The notes under the pieces were generated by a model. The model ran no database searches. It was not told the origin of the DNA and saw only the letters and a program-made list of their open reading frames with translations. Positions 8,769 through 18,452 of a DNA stretch of 64,000 nucleotides are shown one piece after another. Within the stretch, counting starts at the first letter, position 1. Each line of letters starts with the position of its first letter. Location: NCBI RefSeq assembly GCF_004402045.1, contig NZ_SOMG01000012.1:124001-188000 (forward strand), read 5' to 3'. This DNA comes from Lelliottia nimipressuralis. Its GTDB lineage: Bacteria > Pseudomonadota > Gammaproteobacteria > Enterobacterales > Enterobacteriaceae. Made by a program: the position numbers and the translations under genes.

Positions 8769-10268
8769 ATGCTACATTTGTTTGCCGGCCTGGATTTACA
8801 TACCGGGCTTTTATTATTGCTTGCTCTGGTTTTTGTACTGTTTTACGAAGCGATCAACGGCTTCCACGACACTGCAAATGCAGTCGCAACGGTTATTTAC
8901 ACTCGCGCAATGCGATCGCAGCTTGCGGTTGTTATGGCGGCGGTATTTAACTTTTTTGGTGTTCTCCTGGGCGGACTGAGCGTTGCGTATGCGATCGTGC
9001 ATATGCTGCCAACGGATCTGCTGCTTAACGTTAGTTCTGGCCATGGCCTCGCTATGGTGTTCTCAATGCTGCTTGCTGCAATTATCTGGAACCTCGGTAC
9101 CTGGTATTTCGGCCTGCCTGCATCCAGTTCTCACACCCTCATCGGCGCGATTATCGGTATCGGGTTAACGAATGCCCTGATGACCGGTACATCGGTTGTT
9201 GATGCGTTAAATATCCCGAAAGTACTGGGGATCTTTGCCTCACTCATCGTCTCCCCTATCGTGGGTCTGGTGGTGGCTGGCGGGTTGATCTTCATCCTGC
9301 GTCGTTACTGGAGCAACACCAAAAAACGCTCCCGTATTCACCTGACGCCAGCAGAGCGTGAAAAGAAAGACGGCAAGAAAAAGCCGCCATTCTGGACGCG
9401 TATTGCTCTGATCATTTCCGCTATCGGCGTGGCTTTCTCACACGGCGCGAACGATGGTCAGAAAGGCATTGGTCTGGTGATGCTGGTACTGATTGGCGTC
9501 GCTCCGGCAGGATTCGTGGTCAACATGAATGCTTCCGGCTACGAAATCACCCGTACCCGTGATGCAGTGAACAACGTTGAAACCTACTTCCAGCAGCATC
9601 CCGAACTGCTGAGGAAGGCGACCGGCGTTGACCAGTTAATCCCTTCTCCGGAAGCGGGTGCGACGACTGCACCAGGCGAGTTCCATTGCCATCCGGCAAA
9701 CGCGATTAACGCGCTGGAACGTGCGAAAGGCATGCTGGGTAATATCGAAAGTTATGACAAACTGACCGTTGAGCAGCGTGGTCAGCTGCGTCGCATTATG
9801 CTGTGCATCTCTGATGTGACGGATAAAGTGGCGAAACTGCCTGACGTGAATGCTGACGACCAGCGCCTCCTGAAGAAACTGAAAGGCGATATGCTCAACA
9901 CCATTGAGTACGCGCCAATCTGGATCATCATGGCCGTCGCGCTGGCGCTGGGTATCGGTACAATGATTGGCTGGCGTCGTGTGGCGACCACCATCGGCGA
10001 GAAGATCGGTAAGAAAGGCATGACCTATGCGCAGGGTATGTCCGCGCAGATGACGGCGGCAGTTTCTATCGGTCTGGCAAGCTATACCGGTATGCCTGTC
10101 TCAACGACCCACGTACTCTCCTCGTCCGTGGCAGGTACCATGATTGTTGACGGTGGCGGTCTGCAGCGCAAAACCGTGACCAACATTCTGATGGCCTGGG
10201 TGTTTACCCTTCCGGCATCCATCCTGCTGTCTGGTGGCTTGTACTGGATTTCGCTGAAGCTGATCTAA
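8769..10268 (+). CDS. pitA: PitA, low-affinity inorganic phosphate/metal symporter
   Basis: At 499 residues this matches E. coli PitA in length and almost throughout in sequence. It is an inner-membrane protein taking up metal-phosphate complexes with protons. The two inverted PHO4 signature repeats are visible: [16 protein letters not shown] near residue 27 and [14 protein letters not shown] near residue 222. The central hydrophilic loop (about 250-380) is slightly divergent. Many membrane segments flank it, ending in [11 protein letters not shown]. It is monocistronic, with a strong terminator 22 bases downstream. Confidence 0.98.
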   Translation: MLHLFAGLDLHTGLLLLLALVFVLFYEAINGFHDTANAVATVIYTRAMRSQLAVVMAAVFNFFGVLLGGLSVAYAIVHMLPTDLLLNVSSGHGLAMVFSMLLAAIIWNLGTWYFGLPASSSHTLIGAIIGIGLTNALMTGTSVVDALNIPKVLGIFASLIVSPIVGLVVAGGLIFILRRYWSNTKKRSRIHLTPAEREKKDGKKKPPFWTRIALIISAIGVAFSHGANDGQKGIGLVMLVLIGVAPAGFVVNMNASGYEITRTRDAVNNVETYFQQHPELLRKATGVDQLIPSPEAGATTAPGEFHCHPANAINALERAKGMLGNIESYDKLTVEQRGQLRRIMLCISDVTDKVAKLPDVNADDQRLLKKLKGDMLNTIEYAPIWIIMAVALALGIGTMIGWRRVATTIGEKIGKKGMTYAQGMSAQMTAAVSIGLASYTGMPVSTTHVLSSSVAGTMIVDGGGLQRKTVTNILMAWVFTLPASILLSGGLYWISLKLI

Positions 10269-10289
10269 TCGGTTGAGTGCGACAAAAAA

Positions 10290-10318
10290 GCGGGTCAGGA
10301 AACTGACCCGCTTTTTTT
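10290..10318 (+). terminator. Rho-independent terminator of pitA
   Basis: Stem GCGGGTCAG (10290-10298) and CTGACCCGC (10303-10311), GAAA tetraloop, seven T residues (10312-10318) and a run of A before the stem. It could act on both strands. Confidence 0.95.
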
Positions 10319-10443
10319 ATGGCTGCTATTTGCCATGAGGTGTTTGATAACATGAGGATTTTCTGAACATTTTTTGCTCAATTTCAAAACACAGAAAAAA
10401 CTATCATGGCGGCCAGAAGATAAATCCAGACAAAGGAGAATGT

Positions 10444-10833
10444 ATGGCTTCTGTCCCTATCTCAGGACCGGGTTCAATCGTTATAGCGAACAATATGCGT
10501 GAGGCACGCCTTAACGGAATGTCACGCAATATGGCCACGCCCTCAACGTATTATTGGTTCTACCAAAAAGTCCGAAATGGCGGTCCCTGGGATTATAAAA
10601 AATTCGACCCTTATTTTGCTGCATTTGGTAACTTCAACTTCGGAGCCGCAGGTACTGCGGCAGGTATCCCTGCAAACATCCTTCTTATGGGCGCAGGCTG
10701 GGCTCAAGGCCGGGCAGGTACCTCAAAACCGGAATGGGGAAAATGGTACGAAAAACCACCTTACGGAGACGACCCAACGGACCAATGCAACATCAGAGAA
10801 GGAATAGAGTATGCCATTCAAAACGGCTATTAA
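10444..10833 (+). CDS. Stand-alone polymorphic toxin, toxin-44 type
   Basis: This 129-residue protein reads as a complete 'bacterial toxin 44' (polymorphic toxin) module with almost nothing else. Family-type motifs are VRNGGPWDYK (about 46-55), FGNFNFGAAGTAAG (about 65-78), ILLMGAGWAQG and PYGDDPTDQCNIREGIEYA near the C-terminus. Such modules usually sit at the C-terminus of large secreted polymorphic toxins or T6SS effectors; here there is no trafficking domain or signal peptide. The enzymatic activity of the family is not certain to me. Start: AAGGAG is 5 bases before the ATG. The 3' end overlaps the next gene by 23 bases, the usual toxin-immunity arrangement. The pair has no counterpart next to pitA in E. 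coli, so it is an acquired cargo. Confidence 0.78.
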   Translation: MASVPISGPGSIVIANNMREARLNGMSRNMATPSTYYWFYQKVRNGGPWDYKKFDPYFAAFGNFNFGAAGTAAGIPANILLMGAGWAQGRAGTSKPEWGKWYEKPPYGDDPTDQCNIREGIEYAIQNGY

Positions 10834-11218
10834 ATGGATTCATCGCCTTGTTACCGTTTCGCTTCTGGTTCTGGTCATTGGATTTCTCTGGTTAAACCAT
10901 CAGCCCAATCAGCGAAATAGCGATGAGCTACAGCGCGTTTATAAATTATCCGATAGCGTCTGGCTCTATATGACCGTGAACAATCAGGGTGGCACAACCG
11001 TACCAACAATCTACCGTTACTATCTCTCGGGGGAGATCGCAGGGAAAGATATCGACATTATCCATCAGCTTGCTATGAAGCATCCTGTCATCGAAGGTAC
11101 AGGCACGATTACCGCAGCCAGTATTGATACAAGCGGGGAAGTGAAAATTGCCTATAGCGGGAAGGTTATTTCGATGGAGAACAATATCTCCAGTCTCCGG
11201 TTCTCAGTTAAACCCTGA
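10811..11218 (+). CDS. Putative membrane-anchored immunity protein
   Basis: A 135-residue protein with no family I recognise. It starts inside the end of the toxin gene with its own AAGGA seven bases before the ATG. An N-terminal transmembrane segment (about residues 14-30, LVTVSLLVLVIGFLWL) precedes a soluble domain of about 100 residues rich in beta-strand (DSVWLYMTVNN, PTIYRYYLSGEI, VKIAYSGKVIS). The positive residues before the segment suggest an N-in orientation with the domain in the periplasm. Position and overlap make immunity to the preceding toxin the obvious inference, and a periplasmic domain would imply a periplasmic target for that toxin. Confidence 0.65.
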   Translation: MPFKTAIKWIHRLVTVSLLVLVIGFLWLNHQPNQRNSDELQRVYKLSDSVWLYMTVNNQGGTTVPTIYRYYLSGEIAGKDIDIIHQLAMKHPVIEGTGTITAASIDTSGEVKIAYSGKVISMENNISSLRFSVKP

Positions 11219-11232
11219 GCCAGATGAAAGAA

Positions 11233-11250
11233 GGCGGGGCTTTCCCCGCC
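11233..11250. terminator. Hairpin between the immunity gene and uspB
   Basis: Stem GGCGGGG (11233-11239) and CCCCGCC (11244-11250) with a four-base loop. On the minus strand it is followed by TTCTTTC, so it may serve mainly as the uspB terminator; on the plus strand there is no T-tract. Confidence 0.55.
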
Positions 11251-11261
11251 TGCTGTGATAC

Positions 11262-11597
11262 TCAGTGCCAAATCATCAATGCAATCATACTGACCACGAC
11301 CAGCCCGCACAGGGCGCTGGTCAAAATGAACTGACGACGCAGGCGCTCGCAACGACGGATAAACTCTTCATCGTGATGATCGCGGTAGCGCTGGTAGTAG
11401 ATATATCCCACCAGACGCATCTGCTTGCTGGGCTGTCCATGCGAGGTGAAGAACCCTCCACCGTCCACATACTGATAAAGCAACGGATCGCAACCACGAA
11501 GTACCACTAACAGCGCACGTAACGATGAGAAGTAGCGCGCCATATTCACTATGCAAACTACGCATAACGCCCAAAACAATGCGACGGTGCTAATCAT
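11262..11597 (-). CDS. uspB: UspB, universal stress protein B
   Basis: A 111-residue protein matching E. coli UspB in length and sequence. The ATG at 11597 has an ideal GGAGG ribosome binding site; longer in-frame extensions are not credible. Two transmembrane segments are visible, at the N-terminus ([16 protein letters not shown]) and the C-terminus ([15 protein letters not shown]). The region between them carries [10 protein letters not shown]. It is an inner-membrane protein known in E. coli to be RpoS-dependent and needed for ethanol resistance in stationary phase. It is divergent from uspA, as in E. coli. Confidence 0.97.
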   Translation of the reverse strand: MISTVALFWALCVVCIVNMARYFSSLRALLVVLRGCDPLLYQYVDGGGFFTSHGQPSKQMRLVGYIYYQRYRDHHDEEFIRRCERLRRQFILTSALCGLVVVSMIALMIWH

Positions 11598-11880
11598 ACA
11601 TCCTCCCCGGCGTCCACCCACGAAGCAAGGCTTCTGAGCTACCGCACCCCAATGCCCTGACAGACAGTTCAGTGAAAGAATGACCAAAATTCGATCCGGT
11701 TCGCGTTTTAATATCCGAACGGCTCATTAAATAGTGTAGGAGATCCGTTAATTTTTTTGCCACAAGGTTAATCGTTATCAACACCAAAGCTTGAAAAATA
11801 TGTTTAACTGGGCCGTAATGAAAGTATCAGACGACGGCATTCTCATTTAGTCATCGATAACTTAAGGAAGGAGTAACACT

Positions 11881-12318
11881 ATGGCTTACAAACACATTCT
11901 CATCGCGGTAGACCTCTCTCCGGAGAGCAAAGTGCTGGTTGATAAAGCGGTATCCATGGCACGTCCCTACAACGCGAAAGTTTCCCTGATTCACGTTGAT
12001 GTGAATTACTCCGATCTCTATACCGGTCTGATCGACGTGAATCTCGGCGATATGCAGAAACGCATCTCGGAAGAGACGCACCACGCCCTGAGCGAACTGT
12101 CCACCAACGCAGGTTATCCGATTACCGAAACCCTGAGCGGCAGCGGCGACCTGGGTCAGGTACTTGTGGATGCGATTAAGAAATATGACATGGACCTGGT
12201 GGTTTGCGGTCACCATCAGGACTTCTGGAGCAAGCTGATGTCTTCAGCGCGCCAGCTGATTAATACCGTTCACGTGGATATGCTGATTGTTCCACTGCGT
12301 GATGAAGAAGACGAGTAA
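11881..12318 (+). CDS. uspA: UspA, universal stress protein A
   Basis: A 145-residue cytoplasmic protein, nearly identical to E. coli UspA (144) through the whole length, beginning [17 protein letters not shown]. It adopts the Usp alpha/beta fold and dimerises. UspA-type proteins lack the full ATP-binding G-x2-G-x9-G(S/T) pattern, and here too the corresponding region ([19 protein letters not shown]) is degenerate. It accumulates on growth arrest and many stresses. The ATG follows AAGGAGTAACACT. The 283-base divergent region to uspB contains its promoter(s), which I did not resolve. Confidence 0.98.
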   Translation: MAYKHILIAVDLSPESKVLVDKAVSMARPYNAKVSLIHVDVNYSDLYTGLIDVNLGDMQKRISEETHHALSELSTNAGYPITETLSGSGDLGQVLVDAIKKYDMDLVVCGHHQDFWSKLMSSARQLINTVHVDMLIVPLRDEEDE

Positions 12319-12328
12319 GTGCAAAAAA

Positions 12329-12405
12329 GCCCGGTGGCGCTAACGCTTACCGGGCCTACAAATGGCACTGAACGTAGGCCGGGTAAGGCGAAGCCGCCAC
12401 CCGGC
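12329..12405. repeat. REP/BIME element between uspA and rsmJ
   Basis: Two inverted REP units, GCCCGGTGGCGC...ACCGGGCCTAC (12329-12359) and GTAGGCCGGGTAAGG...CCACCCGGC (12374-12405), the second followed by a T-tract at 12406-12411. It lies between convergent genes and probably also terminates both. In E. coli the dtpB gene occupies this interval; it is missing here. Confidence 0.9.
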
Positions 12406-12409
12406 TTTT

Positions 12410-13162
12410 TTATTCCGGCGTACCCGAATAAATATCAAACCGGTGCCCTTTGGTGGTCACCGCATTGGTCGTGGCAACGTCCGCCAGCGGCGGCGCATAG
12501 TCAGGGCGCTTCACCACCACCCGCTTCGTTGCAAGCTGGCGAGCAGGCTCCAGCAGGCCGTCTGCATCTAAATCAGGTCCCACCAGCGACTGAAACACCC
12601 GCATCTCTTTTTTCACCAGCGCGCTTTTCTGCTTATGCGGGAACATCGGGTCGAGATAGACCACCTGCGGGCGCGGGGTGATATCGGTCAGCGCCGTCAG
12701 GCTGGAGGCATGAATCAGCTGCAGCCGCTCCTGCAGCCACGGGCCAATTTCCGGGTCCGCGTAGCCACGCGTCAGGCCATCATCCAACAGTGCAGCCACC
12801 ACCGGGTTGCGCTCCAGCATCCGCACGCGGCAGCCGACAGACGCCAGCACAAACGCATCGCGCCCCAGCCCCGCCGTGGCATCGACCACGTCCGGGAGGT
12901 AGCTCCCTTTGATGCCGACTGCTTTGGCAACAGCCTCACCGCGACCGCCGCCAAACTTGCGCCGGTGCGCCATGGCGCCGCCGACAAAATCGACAAAAAT
13001 CCCGCCGAGCTTCGGTTCGTCGCGCTTGCGTAATTCGAGATGCGCTGTAGTCATCACCAGCGCCATCGGGTTTTCTTCATCGTGCTCCAGCCCCCAGCGG
13101 GCCGCCAGAACAGATAAGGCGCCGTCTCCGGCGCCTGTTTCATCTACTAAGCAGATCTTCAC
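12410..13162 (-). CDS. rsmJ: RsmJ, 16S rRNA m2G1516 methyltransferase
   Basis: A 250-residue protein from the GTG at 13162, the same length and start type as E. coli RsmJ (YhiQ). It transfers a methyl group from SAM to guanine 1516 of 16S rRNA. The SAM-binding core is clear: [19 protein letters not shown] (about 100), the acidic loop [16 protein letters not shown], and the catalytic-type motif [11 protein letters not shown]. The gene starts 7 bases after the prlC stop and so is the second gene of a prlC-rsmJ operon. Confidence 0.96.
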   Translation of the reverse strand: MKICLVDETGAGDGALSVLAARWGLEHDEENPMALVMTTAHLELRKRDEPKLGGIFVDFVGGAMAHRRKFGGGRGEAVAKAVGIKGSYLPDVVDATAGLGRDAFVLASVGCRVRMLERNPVVAALLDDGLTRGYADPEIGPWLQERLQLIHASSLTALTDITPRPQVVYLDPMFPHKQKSALVKKEMRVFQSLVGPDLDADGLLEPARQLATKRVVVKRPDYAPPLADVATTNAVTTKGHRFDIYSGTPE

Positions 13163-13169
13163 GTAACAA

Positions 13170-15212
13170 TCAGCCTTTGATCCCGTAATGCTCAAGCATC
13201 GCATCCAGCTGAGGCTCGCGGCCGCGGAAGCGTTTGAACAGCACCATTGGCTCTTCAGAACCGCCCCGGGTCAGGATGTTGTCGAGGAACGACTGGCCGG
13301 TTTCGCGGTTGAAGATCCCCTCCTCTTCGAAGCGAGAGAAAGCGTCTGCCGCCAGCACGTCGGCCCACAGATAGCTGTAGTAACCCGCCGCATAGCCGCC
13401 TGCGAAAATGTGGCTGAAGGCATGCGGGAAGCGGCCCCAAGTTGGCCCTGGGATCACGGCGACCTGCTTTTTAATCTCGGCCAGGGTTTCAAGGATTTTC
13501 GCCCCCTGCTCCGGGCTAAACTCGGCGTGCAGGCGGAAGTCAAACAGGCCGAACTCCAGCTGACGCAGGATAAACATCGCCGCCTGGTAGTTCTTGGCCG
13601 CCAGCATTTTATCGAGCAGCTCTTTCGGCAGCGGTTCGCCGGTTTCATAGTGACCGGAGATAAACGCCAGCGCGTCCGGCTCCCAGCACCAGTTTTCCAT
13701 AAACTGGCTCGGCAGCTCGACCGCATCCCACGGCACGCCGCTGATGCCGGCCACGCCTGCAGTTTCGATGCGGGTCAGCATATGGTGCAGACCGTGACCG
13801 AACTCGTGGAACAGGGTGATCACTTCGTCGTGGGTAAACAGCGCAGGCTTGCCGCTCACCGGGCGGTTGAAGTTACAGGTCAGGTAAGCAACCGGCTTTT
13901 GCAAAGATCCATCGGCTTTACGCATCTGGCCGACGCAGTCATCCATCCACGCCCCGCCGCGCTTGTTCTCACGGGCGTAGAGATCGAGGTAGAAGCTGCC
14001 GCGCAGTTCGTTTTTCTCGTCATACAGCTCGAAGAAGCGCACGTCCGGGTGCCAGACGTCGATATCGGTACGCTCTTTCGCGGTGATGCCATAGATGCGT
14101 TTTACCACTTCAAACAGGCCGTTAACGGCTTTGTTTTCCGGGAAGTACGGGCGCAGCTGCTCGTCGCTGATGCTGTAGAGGTGCTGCTTCTGTTTTTCGC
14201 TGTAGTAGGCGATATCCCACGGCTGAAGCTCGTCCACGCCAAACTCCGCTTTGGCGAAGGCGCGCAGCTGGGCCAGCTCTTTTTCACCCTGCGGACGGGC
14301 GCGTTTCGCAAGATCGGTGAGGAAGTCGAGCACCTGCTGCGGGTTCTCCGCCATTTTTGTAGCGAGAGATTTATCGGCGTAGTTTTCAAAGCCCAGCAGT
14401 TGGGCCAGCTCGTGACGCAGTGCGAGAATTTCCGCCATCACCGGGCTGTTGTCCCACTTACCGGCATTCGGCCCCTGATCGGAAGCGCGGGTGCTGTACG
14501 CGCGGTACATCTCTTCGCGCAATGCCTGGTTGTCGCAGTAGGTCATGACCGGCAGATAGCTTGGGATATCCAGCGTTAACAGGAAGCCTTCCTGCTCTTT
14601 CGCTTCGGCCTGCGCTTTTGCCGCCGCCAGCGCGCTTTCCGGCATTCCGGCTAGCTGCGCTTCGTCGGTGATCAGCTTCGTCCAGCCCATGGTAGCGTCG
14701 AGCACATTGTTGCTGTACTGGTTGCCCAGCTCGGAGAGACGCGCGGCAATTTCACCGTAGCGGGTCTGCTTCTCTTTTGGCAGGCCAATCCCGGAAAGCT
14801 CGAAATCACGCAGGGCGTTATCGACGGATTTTTTCTGCGCGGTGTTCAGTTCGGCATAGTGGTCGCCGTCGCGCAGGTCGCGATACGCCTTGTAGAGCCC
14901 TTCATGCTGGCCGACCCAGGTGCTGTACTCAGAGAGCAGCGGCAGGGTTTGTTCGTAGGCTTCGCGCAGTTCCGGGCTGTTTTTTACCGAATTCAGGTGG
15001 CTCACCGGGGAGAAAATACGTCCCAGAACGTCATCCACTTCGGCCAGCGGCTGACACAGATTTTCCCAGGTGTACGGCGCGCCCTGCGCAACCACGTTTT
15101 CTACCGCCGCGCGGCAGTTGTCCAGCGATTGCGTAACGGCTGGAACCACATGCTCAGGGAGGATTTTAGAAAACGGTGGCAACGAAAAAGGCGTCAGTAA
15201 TGGATTGGTCAT
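13170..15212 (-). CDS. prlC: PrlC, oligopeptidase A (M3 metallopeptidase)
   Basis: A 680-residue cytoplasmic zinc oligopeptidase, the same length as E. coli PrlC when started at the ATG at 15212 (MTNPLLTPF). The longer upstream extension is not part of the family. The active site HEFGH is at residues 469-473, followed by GLHHMLTR and the third zinc ligand Glu in the downstream helix ([14 protein letters not shown]). It degrades signal peptides and other short peptides. The first gene of the prlC-rsmJ operon; a heat-shock-like promoter lies upstream. Confidence 0.98.
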   Translation of the reverse strand: MTNPLLTPFSLPPFSKILPEHVVPAVTQSLDNCRAAVENVVAQGAPYTWENLCQPLAEVDDVLGRIFSPVSHLNSVKNSPELREAYEQTLPLLSEYSTWVGQHEGLYKAYRDLRDGDHYAELNTAQKKSVDNALRDFELSGIGLPKEKQTRYGEIAARLSELGNQYSNNVLDATMGWTKLITDEAQLAGMPESALAAAKAQAEAKEQEGFLLTLDIPSYLPVMTYCDNQALREEMYRAYSTRASDQGPNAGKWDNSPVMAEILALRHELAQLLGFENYADKSLATKMAENPQQVLDFLTDLAKRARPQGEKELAQLRAFAKAEFGVDELQPWDIAYYSEKQKQHLYSISDEQLRPYFPENKAVNGLFEVVKRIYGITAKERTDIDVWHPDVRFFELYDEKNELRGSFYLDLYARENKRGGAWMDDCVGQMRKADGSLQKPVAYLTCNFNRPVSGKPALFTHDEVITLFHEFGHGLHHMLTRIETAGVAGISGVPWDAVELPSQFMENWCWEPDALAFISGHYETGEPLPKELLDKMLAAKNYQAAMFILRQLEFGLFDFRLHAEFSPEQGAKILETLAEIKKQVAVIPGPTWGRFPHAFSHIFAGGYAAGYYSYLWADVLAADAFSRFEEEGIFNRETGQSFLDNILTRGGSEEPMVLFKRFRGREPQLDAMLEHYGIKG

Positions 15213-15263
15213 AAACGCTGTCCTGTTGAATTTGATGAATGAAGCGCGCATCCGGCGCTGTGC

Positions 15264-15288
15264 ATATGGGATCTAGAATGGGGTTAAG
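15264..15288 (-). promoter_or_regulatory. Putative sigma-32 promoter of prlC-rsmJ
   Basis: On the minus strand CTTAAC (15288-15283) is followed after 11 bases by TCCCATAT (15271-15264), close to the sigma-32 consensus CTTGAA and CCCCATNT. The orthologous opdA/prlC-yhiQ operon is known to be heat-shock regulated in enteric bacteria, which supports the reading. Confidence 0.55.
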
Positions 15289-15306
15289 TGTAGAGGATTT
15301 CAATGG

Positions 15307-15325
15307 CCGCGCTTACCGGGCCTAC
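15307..15325. repeat. Single REP half-unit
   Basis: CCGCGCTTACCGGGCCTAC matches one arm of the REP units found elsewhere in the window. It lies in the divergent prlC-rlmJ spacer. Confidence 0.6.
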
Positions 15326-15390
15326 GGGTAATCTGTGCCGTTCTGCTGTAAACTGTGGAAAATCGTCAATTCAGCGGAAAATCATCACCC

Positions 15391-16233
15391 ATGCTCAGTT
15401 ATCGCCACAGCTTCCACGCAGGCAACCACGCCGACGTCCTTAAACATACCGTTCAGAGCCTGATCATCGAATCGCTCAAAGAGAAAGATAAGCCATTTCT
15501 CTATCTGGACACCCATGCGGGCGCGGGCCGTTATCAGCTGAGCGGCGAACATGCCGAGCGCACCGGTGAATATCTTGAAGGCATCGCCCGCATCTGGCAG
15601 CAGGACGACCTCCCTGCCGAACTGGAGCCATACATTGGTGTGGTGAATCACTTCAACCGCAACGGCCAGCTGCGCTACTACCCAGGCTCGCCGCTGATTG
15701 CGCGCCAGCTGCTACGCGAGCAGGACAGCCTCCAGCTGACCGAACTGCACCCGAGCGATTTCCCGCTGCTGCGTTCTGAATTCCAGAAAGATAACCGCGC
15801 CCGCGTGGAAAAAGCCGACGGTTACCAGCAGCTGAAAGCCAAACTGCCGCCGGTTTCACGTCGCGGCCTGGTGCTGATCGACCCGCCGTACGAAATCAAA
15901 ACCGACTATCAGGCGGTGGTGACCGGCATCCACGAAGGCTACAAACGCTTCGCCACCGGAACGTATGCCCTGTGGTATCCGGTGGTCCTGCGCGCGCAAA
16001 TCAAACGCATGATCAAAGACCTGGAAGCGACCGGCATCCGCAAAATCCTGCAAATTGAGCTGGCGGTACGTCCGGACAGCGACCAGCGCGGCATGACCGC
16101 CTCGGGCATGATCGTCATCAACCCGCCGTGGAAACTCGAAGCGCAAATGAACAACGTGCTGCCGTGGCTGCATAAAAAGCTGGTGCCAGCCGGTACAGGC
16201 CACGCGACCGTCCGTTGGATCGTGCCGGAGTAA
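15391..16233 (+). CDS. rlmJ: RlmJ, 23S rRNA m6A2030 methyltransferase
   Basis: A 280-residue protein, equal to E. coli RlmJ (YhiR), started at the ATG at 15391 (MLSYRHSFHAGNHADVLKH). The in-frame ATG at 15355 would add a 12-residue leader not found in the family. It methylates N6 of A2030 in 23S rRNA. Visible motifs are the SAM-binding LDTHAGAGRY and the catalytic DPPY (LVLIDPPYE). The C-terminus GHATVRWIVPE is family-typical. It is followed by gor on the same strand after 71 bases. Confidence 0.97.
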   Translation: MLSYRHSFHAGNHADVLKHTVQSLIIESLKEKDKPFLYLDTHAGAGRYQLSGEHAERTGEYLEGIARIWQQDDLPAELEPYIGVVNHFNRNGQLRYYPGSPLIARQLLREQDSLQLTELHPSDFPLLRSEFQKDNRARVEKADGYQQLKAKLPPVSRRGLVLIDPPYEIKTDYQAVVTGIHEGYKRFATGTYALWYPVVLRAQIKRMIKDLEATGIRKILQIELAVRPDSDQRGMTASGMIVINPPWKLEAQMNNVLPWLHKKLVPAGTGHATVRWIVPE

Positions 16234-16304
16234 TCGCAGCCATCGGTGGAAACTATTGATTTCAGGTATACAATCGCGGCAATTCACGATTAAGGACAAA
16301 AGCT

Positions 16305-17657
16305 ATGACTAAGCATTATGACTACATCGCAATCGGCGGCGGCAGCGGCGGCATCGCCTCCATCAACCGTGCGGCCATGTACGGCCAGAAGTGCGCGCTG
16401 ATTGAAGCCAAAGCGCTGGGCGGCACCTGCGTGAACGTGGGTTGTGTACCGAAAAAAGTGATGTGGCATGCGGCGCAAATCCGTGAAGCTATTCATATGT
16501 ATGGCCCGGACTACGGCTTTGATACCACCATCAACCACTTCGACTGGGATAAGCTGATCGCCAGCCGTACCGCCTACATCGACCGTATTCACACCTCGTA
16601 CGACAACGTGCTGGGCAAGAATAACGTCGACGTGATCCACGGTTTCGCCCGCTTCGTGGACGCGAAAACGATCGAAGTGAACGGCGAGACGATCACCGCC
16701 GATCACATCCTGATCGCCACCGGTGGCCGCCCGAGCCATCCGAACATCCCGGGCGTAGAATACGGTATCGACTCCGACGGTTTCTTCGAGCTGCCTGCCC
16801 TGCCAAAACGCGTTGCCGTTGTCGGCGCGGGTTACATTGCGGTTGAACTGGCTGGCGTGGTTAACGGGCTGGGCGCTGAGGCGCACCTGTTCGTGCGTAA
16901 ACACGCGCCGCTGCGCAGCTTTGACCCGCTGATTGTCGATACCCTGGTCGAAGTGATGAACACCGAAGGCCCAACCCTGCACACCAACGCCGTACCAAAA
17001 GCGGTCGTGAAAAATGCAGACGGCAGCCTGACCCTGGAGCTGGAAGATGGCCGCAGCCAGACCGTCGATTGCCTGATCTGGGCGATCGGTCGTGAACCGG
17101 CGAACGATAACTTCAACCTGGCTGTAACGGGCGTGAAAACCAACGATAAAGGCTACATCGTCGTTGATAAGTTCCAGAACACCAGCGTACCGGGCATTTA
17201 CGCGGTCGGCGATAATACCGGTGCGGTTGAGCTGACCCCGGTTGCCGTTGCGGCGGGCCGTCGTCTCTCCGAGCGCCTGTTCAACAACAAGCCGGACGAG
17301 CATCTGGATTACAACCTTATCCCAACCGTCGTCTTCAGCCACCCGCCAATCGGCACCGTCGGCTTAACCGAGCCGCAGGCGCGCGAGCAGTACGGCGACG
17401 ACCAGGTGAAAGTGTATAAATCGGCGTTCACCGCGATGTATACCGCCGTCACCTCTCACCGCCAGCCGTGCCGCATGAAGCTGGTGTGTGTAGGCCCGGA
17501 AGAGAAAATTGTCGGTATCCACGGCATTGGCTTCGGCATGGATGAGATCCTGCAGGGCTTTGCGGTGGCGCTGAAGATGGGCGCAACGAAGAAAGACTTC
17601 GACAACACGGTGGCAATCCACCCGACGGCCGCGGAAGAGTTTGTGACGATGCGATAA
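16305..17657 (+). CDS. gor: Gor, glutathione reductase
   Basis: A 450-residue NADPH-dependent flavoenzyme that reduces glutathione disulfide, matching E. coli Gor in length. FAD motif [15 protein letters not shown] near residue 10. Redox disulfide [13 protein letters not shown] (Cys42, Cys47). NADPH-binding motif [13 protein letters not shown] with the Arg-rich specificity loop (FVRKHAPLR). Second FAD motif [11 protein letters not shown]-terminal active-site HPTAAEE with the catalytic His. The stop codon lies 12 bases from the convergent aadA stop; this gap marks the left edge of the accessory island. Confidence 0.98.
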   Translation: MTKHYDYIAIGGGSGGIASINRAAMYGQKCALIEAKALGGTCVNVGCVPKKVMWHAAQIREAIHMYGPDYGFDTTINHFDWDKLIASRTAYIDRIHTSYDNVLGKNNVDVIHGFARFVDAKTIEVNGETITADHILIATGGRPSHPNIPGVEYGIDSDGFFELPALPKRVAVVGAGYIAVELAGVVNGLGAEAHLFVRKHAPLRSFDPLIVDTLVEVMNTEGPTLHTNAVPKAVVKNADGSLTLELEDGRSQTVDCLIWAIGREPANDNFNLAVTGVKTNDKGYIVVDKFQNTSVPGIYAVGDNTGAVELTPVAVAAGRRLSERLFNNKPDEHLDYNLIPTVVFSHPPIGTVGLTEPQAREQYGDDQVKVYKSAFTAMYTAVTSHRQPCRMKLVCVGPEEKIVGIHGIGFGMDEILQGFAVALKMGATKKDFDNTVAIHPTAAEEFVTMR

Positions 17658-17669
17658 TGCCGGACGGCG

Positions 17670-18452
17670 TTACGCCAGTTTTTCCTGGATCGCTTTTTTG
17701 ACCTCGCGGACAAATGCCTCAACCTGAGGCATTTTTTCTGCCCAATCCACAGTGACCAACCCGAGATACTCTGCCCGCGCTTCCCCCAGCAGTTTCGCAT
17801 GGGCTTCAGGCAGTTGCGGCTGCAGCCAGGCCGCCGCCTCGTCTTTAGACGCAATCTTACCGGTCTCAACGCTATACCCGATGCGCGCCAGCGTCAGGAG
17901 GATATGTCTCTCGTCACCCTCCAGATCGTCGGCCCCGTTCCACAGCGCGAGGGTCTGGCGAAACGTATGCTGCAGATCGCGTTCAGGAACCGCCTCAAAC
18001 AGCGTGCTGGCCGCTTCTCCCCGCAGGGGGAAGCTGTTCTGACGCGCTTTGGTCAGTAAAATCGCCAGATCGGGGTCGGGCTGCGCCGGTTCGTATTCGC
18101 CGTTTGTAATATCGTCCCGTAGCCATTCTCCAAACTGCAGTTCCCGCACGGGCGGAAATTGCCATGGCACAATCTGCGACCAGACGACAACCGTCACCTC
18201 CAGCGCCCGGTAAACCTCCGACGTGCCGGGCCAGGCCGAAATCCCAAGCAGCTTCTGCATTAAGGTACGCCGTTGTTCATCCCGCAGCGGCGAACGCACT
18301 GTGACCAGCAGGTCAATATCGCTCAGCGGTTTCAGCCCCCCCTCCATCGCCGAACCGTATAAGTGAATCGCCATCAGCTCGCTTCCCAGGATGTTTTCGA
18401 TAAGCGCGCAGGCGGTCTGGATCTGTTTTTGTGCACAGGGGAGTACGTTCAT
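17670..18452 (-). CDS. aadA: AadA-family aminoglycoside 3''/9-adenylyltransferase
   Basis: A 260-residue protein similar along its full length to chromosomal and integron AadA enzymes (about 260 residues). These adenylylate the 3''-hydroxyl of streptomycin and the 9-hydroxyl of spectinomycin. The nucleotidyltransferase motif LYGSAMEGGLKPLSDIDLLV (GS-x10-D-x-D) is intact. The C-terminal part carries ELQFGEWLRDDI, DLAILLTKAR and GDERHILLTLARIGYS, as in AadA. There is no attC site or other cassette feature, so this is a resident chromosomal gene like the cryptic Salmonella aadA. Its start overlaps the stop of the upstream sensor kinase by ATGA (18449-18452), indicating translational coupling. 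Actual resistance cannot be inferred from sequence. Confidence 0.9.
   Translation of the reverse strand: MNVLPCAQKQIQTACALIENILGSELMAIHLYGSAMEGGLKPLSDIDLLVTVRSPLRDEQRRTLMQKLLGISAWPGTSEVYRALEVTVVVWSQIVPWQFPPVRELQFGEWLRDDITNGEYEPAQPDPDLAILLTKARQNSFPLRGEAASTLFEAVPERDLQHTFRQTLALWNGADDLEGDERHILLTLARIGYSVETGKIASKDEAAAWLQPQLPEAHAKLLGEARAEYLGLVTVDWAEKMPQVEAFVREVKKAIQEKLA

Noticed and set aside
13188-14579. 463-codon plus-strand frame opposite prlC
   Set aside because: prlC is a certain gene over the same bases; the antisense product has no recognisable features.
16290-17342. 350-codon minus-strand frame opposite gor
   Set aside because: Shadow of gor; no start signal and no family resemblance.
17670-18452. 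aadA as an integron cassette
   Set aside because: No attC-like palindrome, attI or integrase nearby; the gene is coupled to the upstream kinase and abuts gor.
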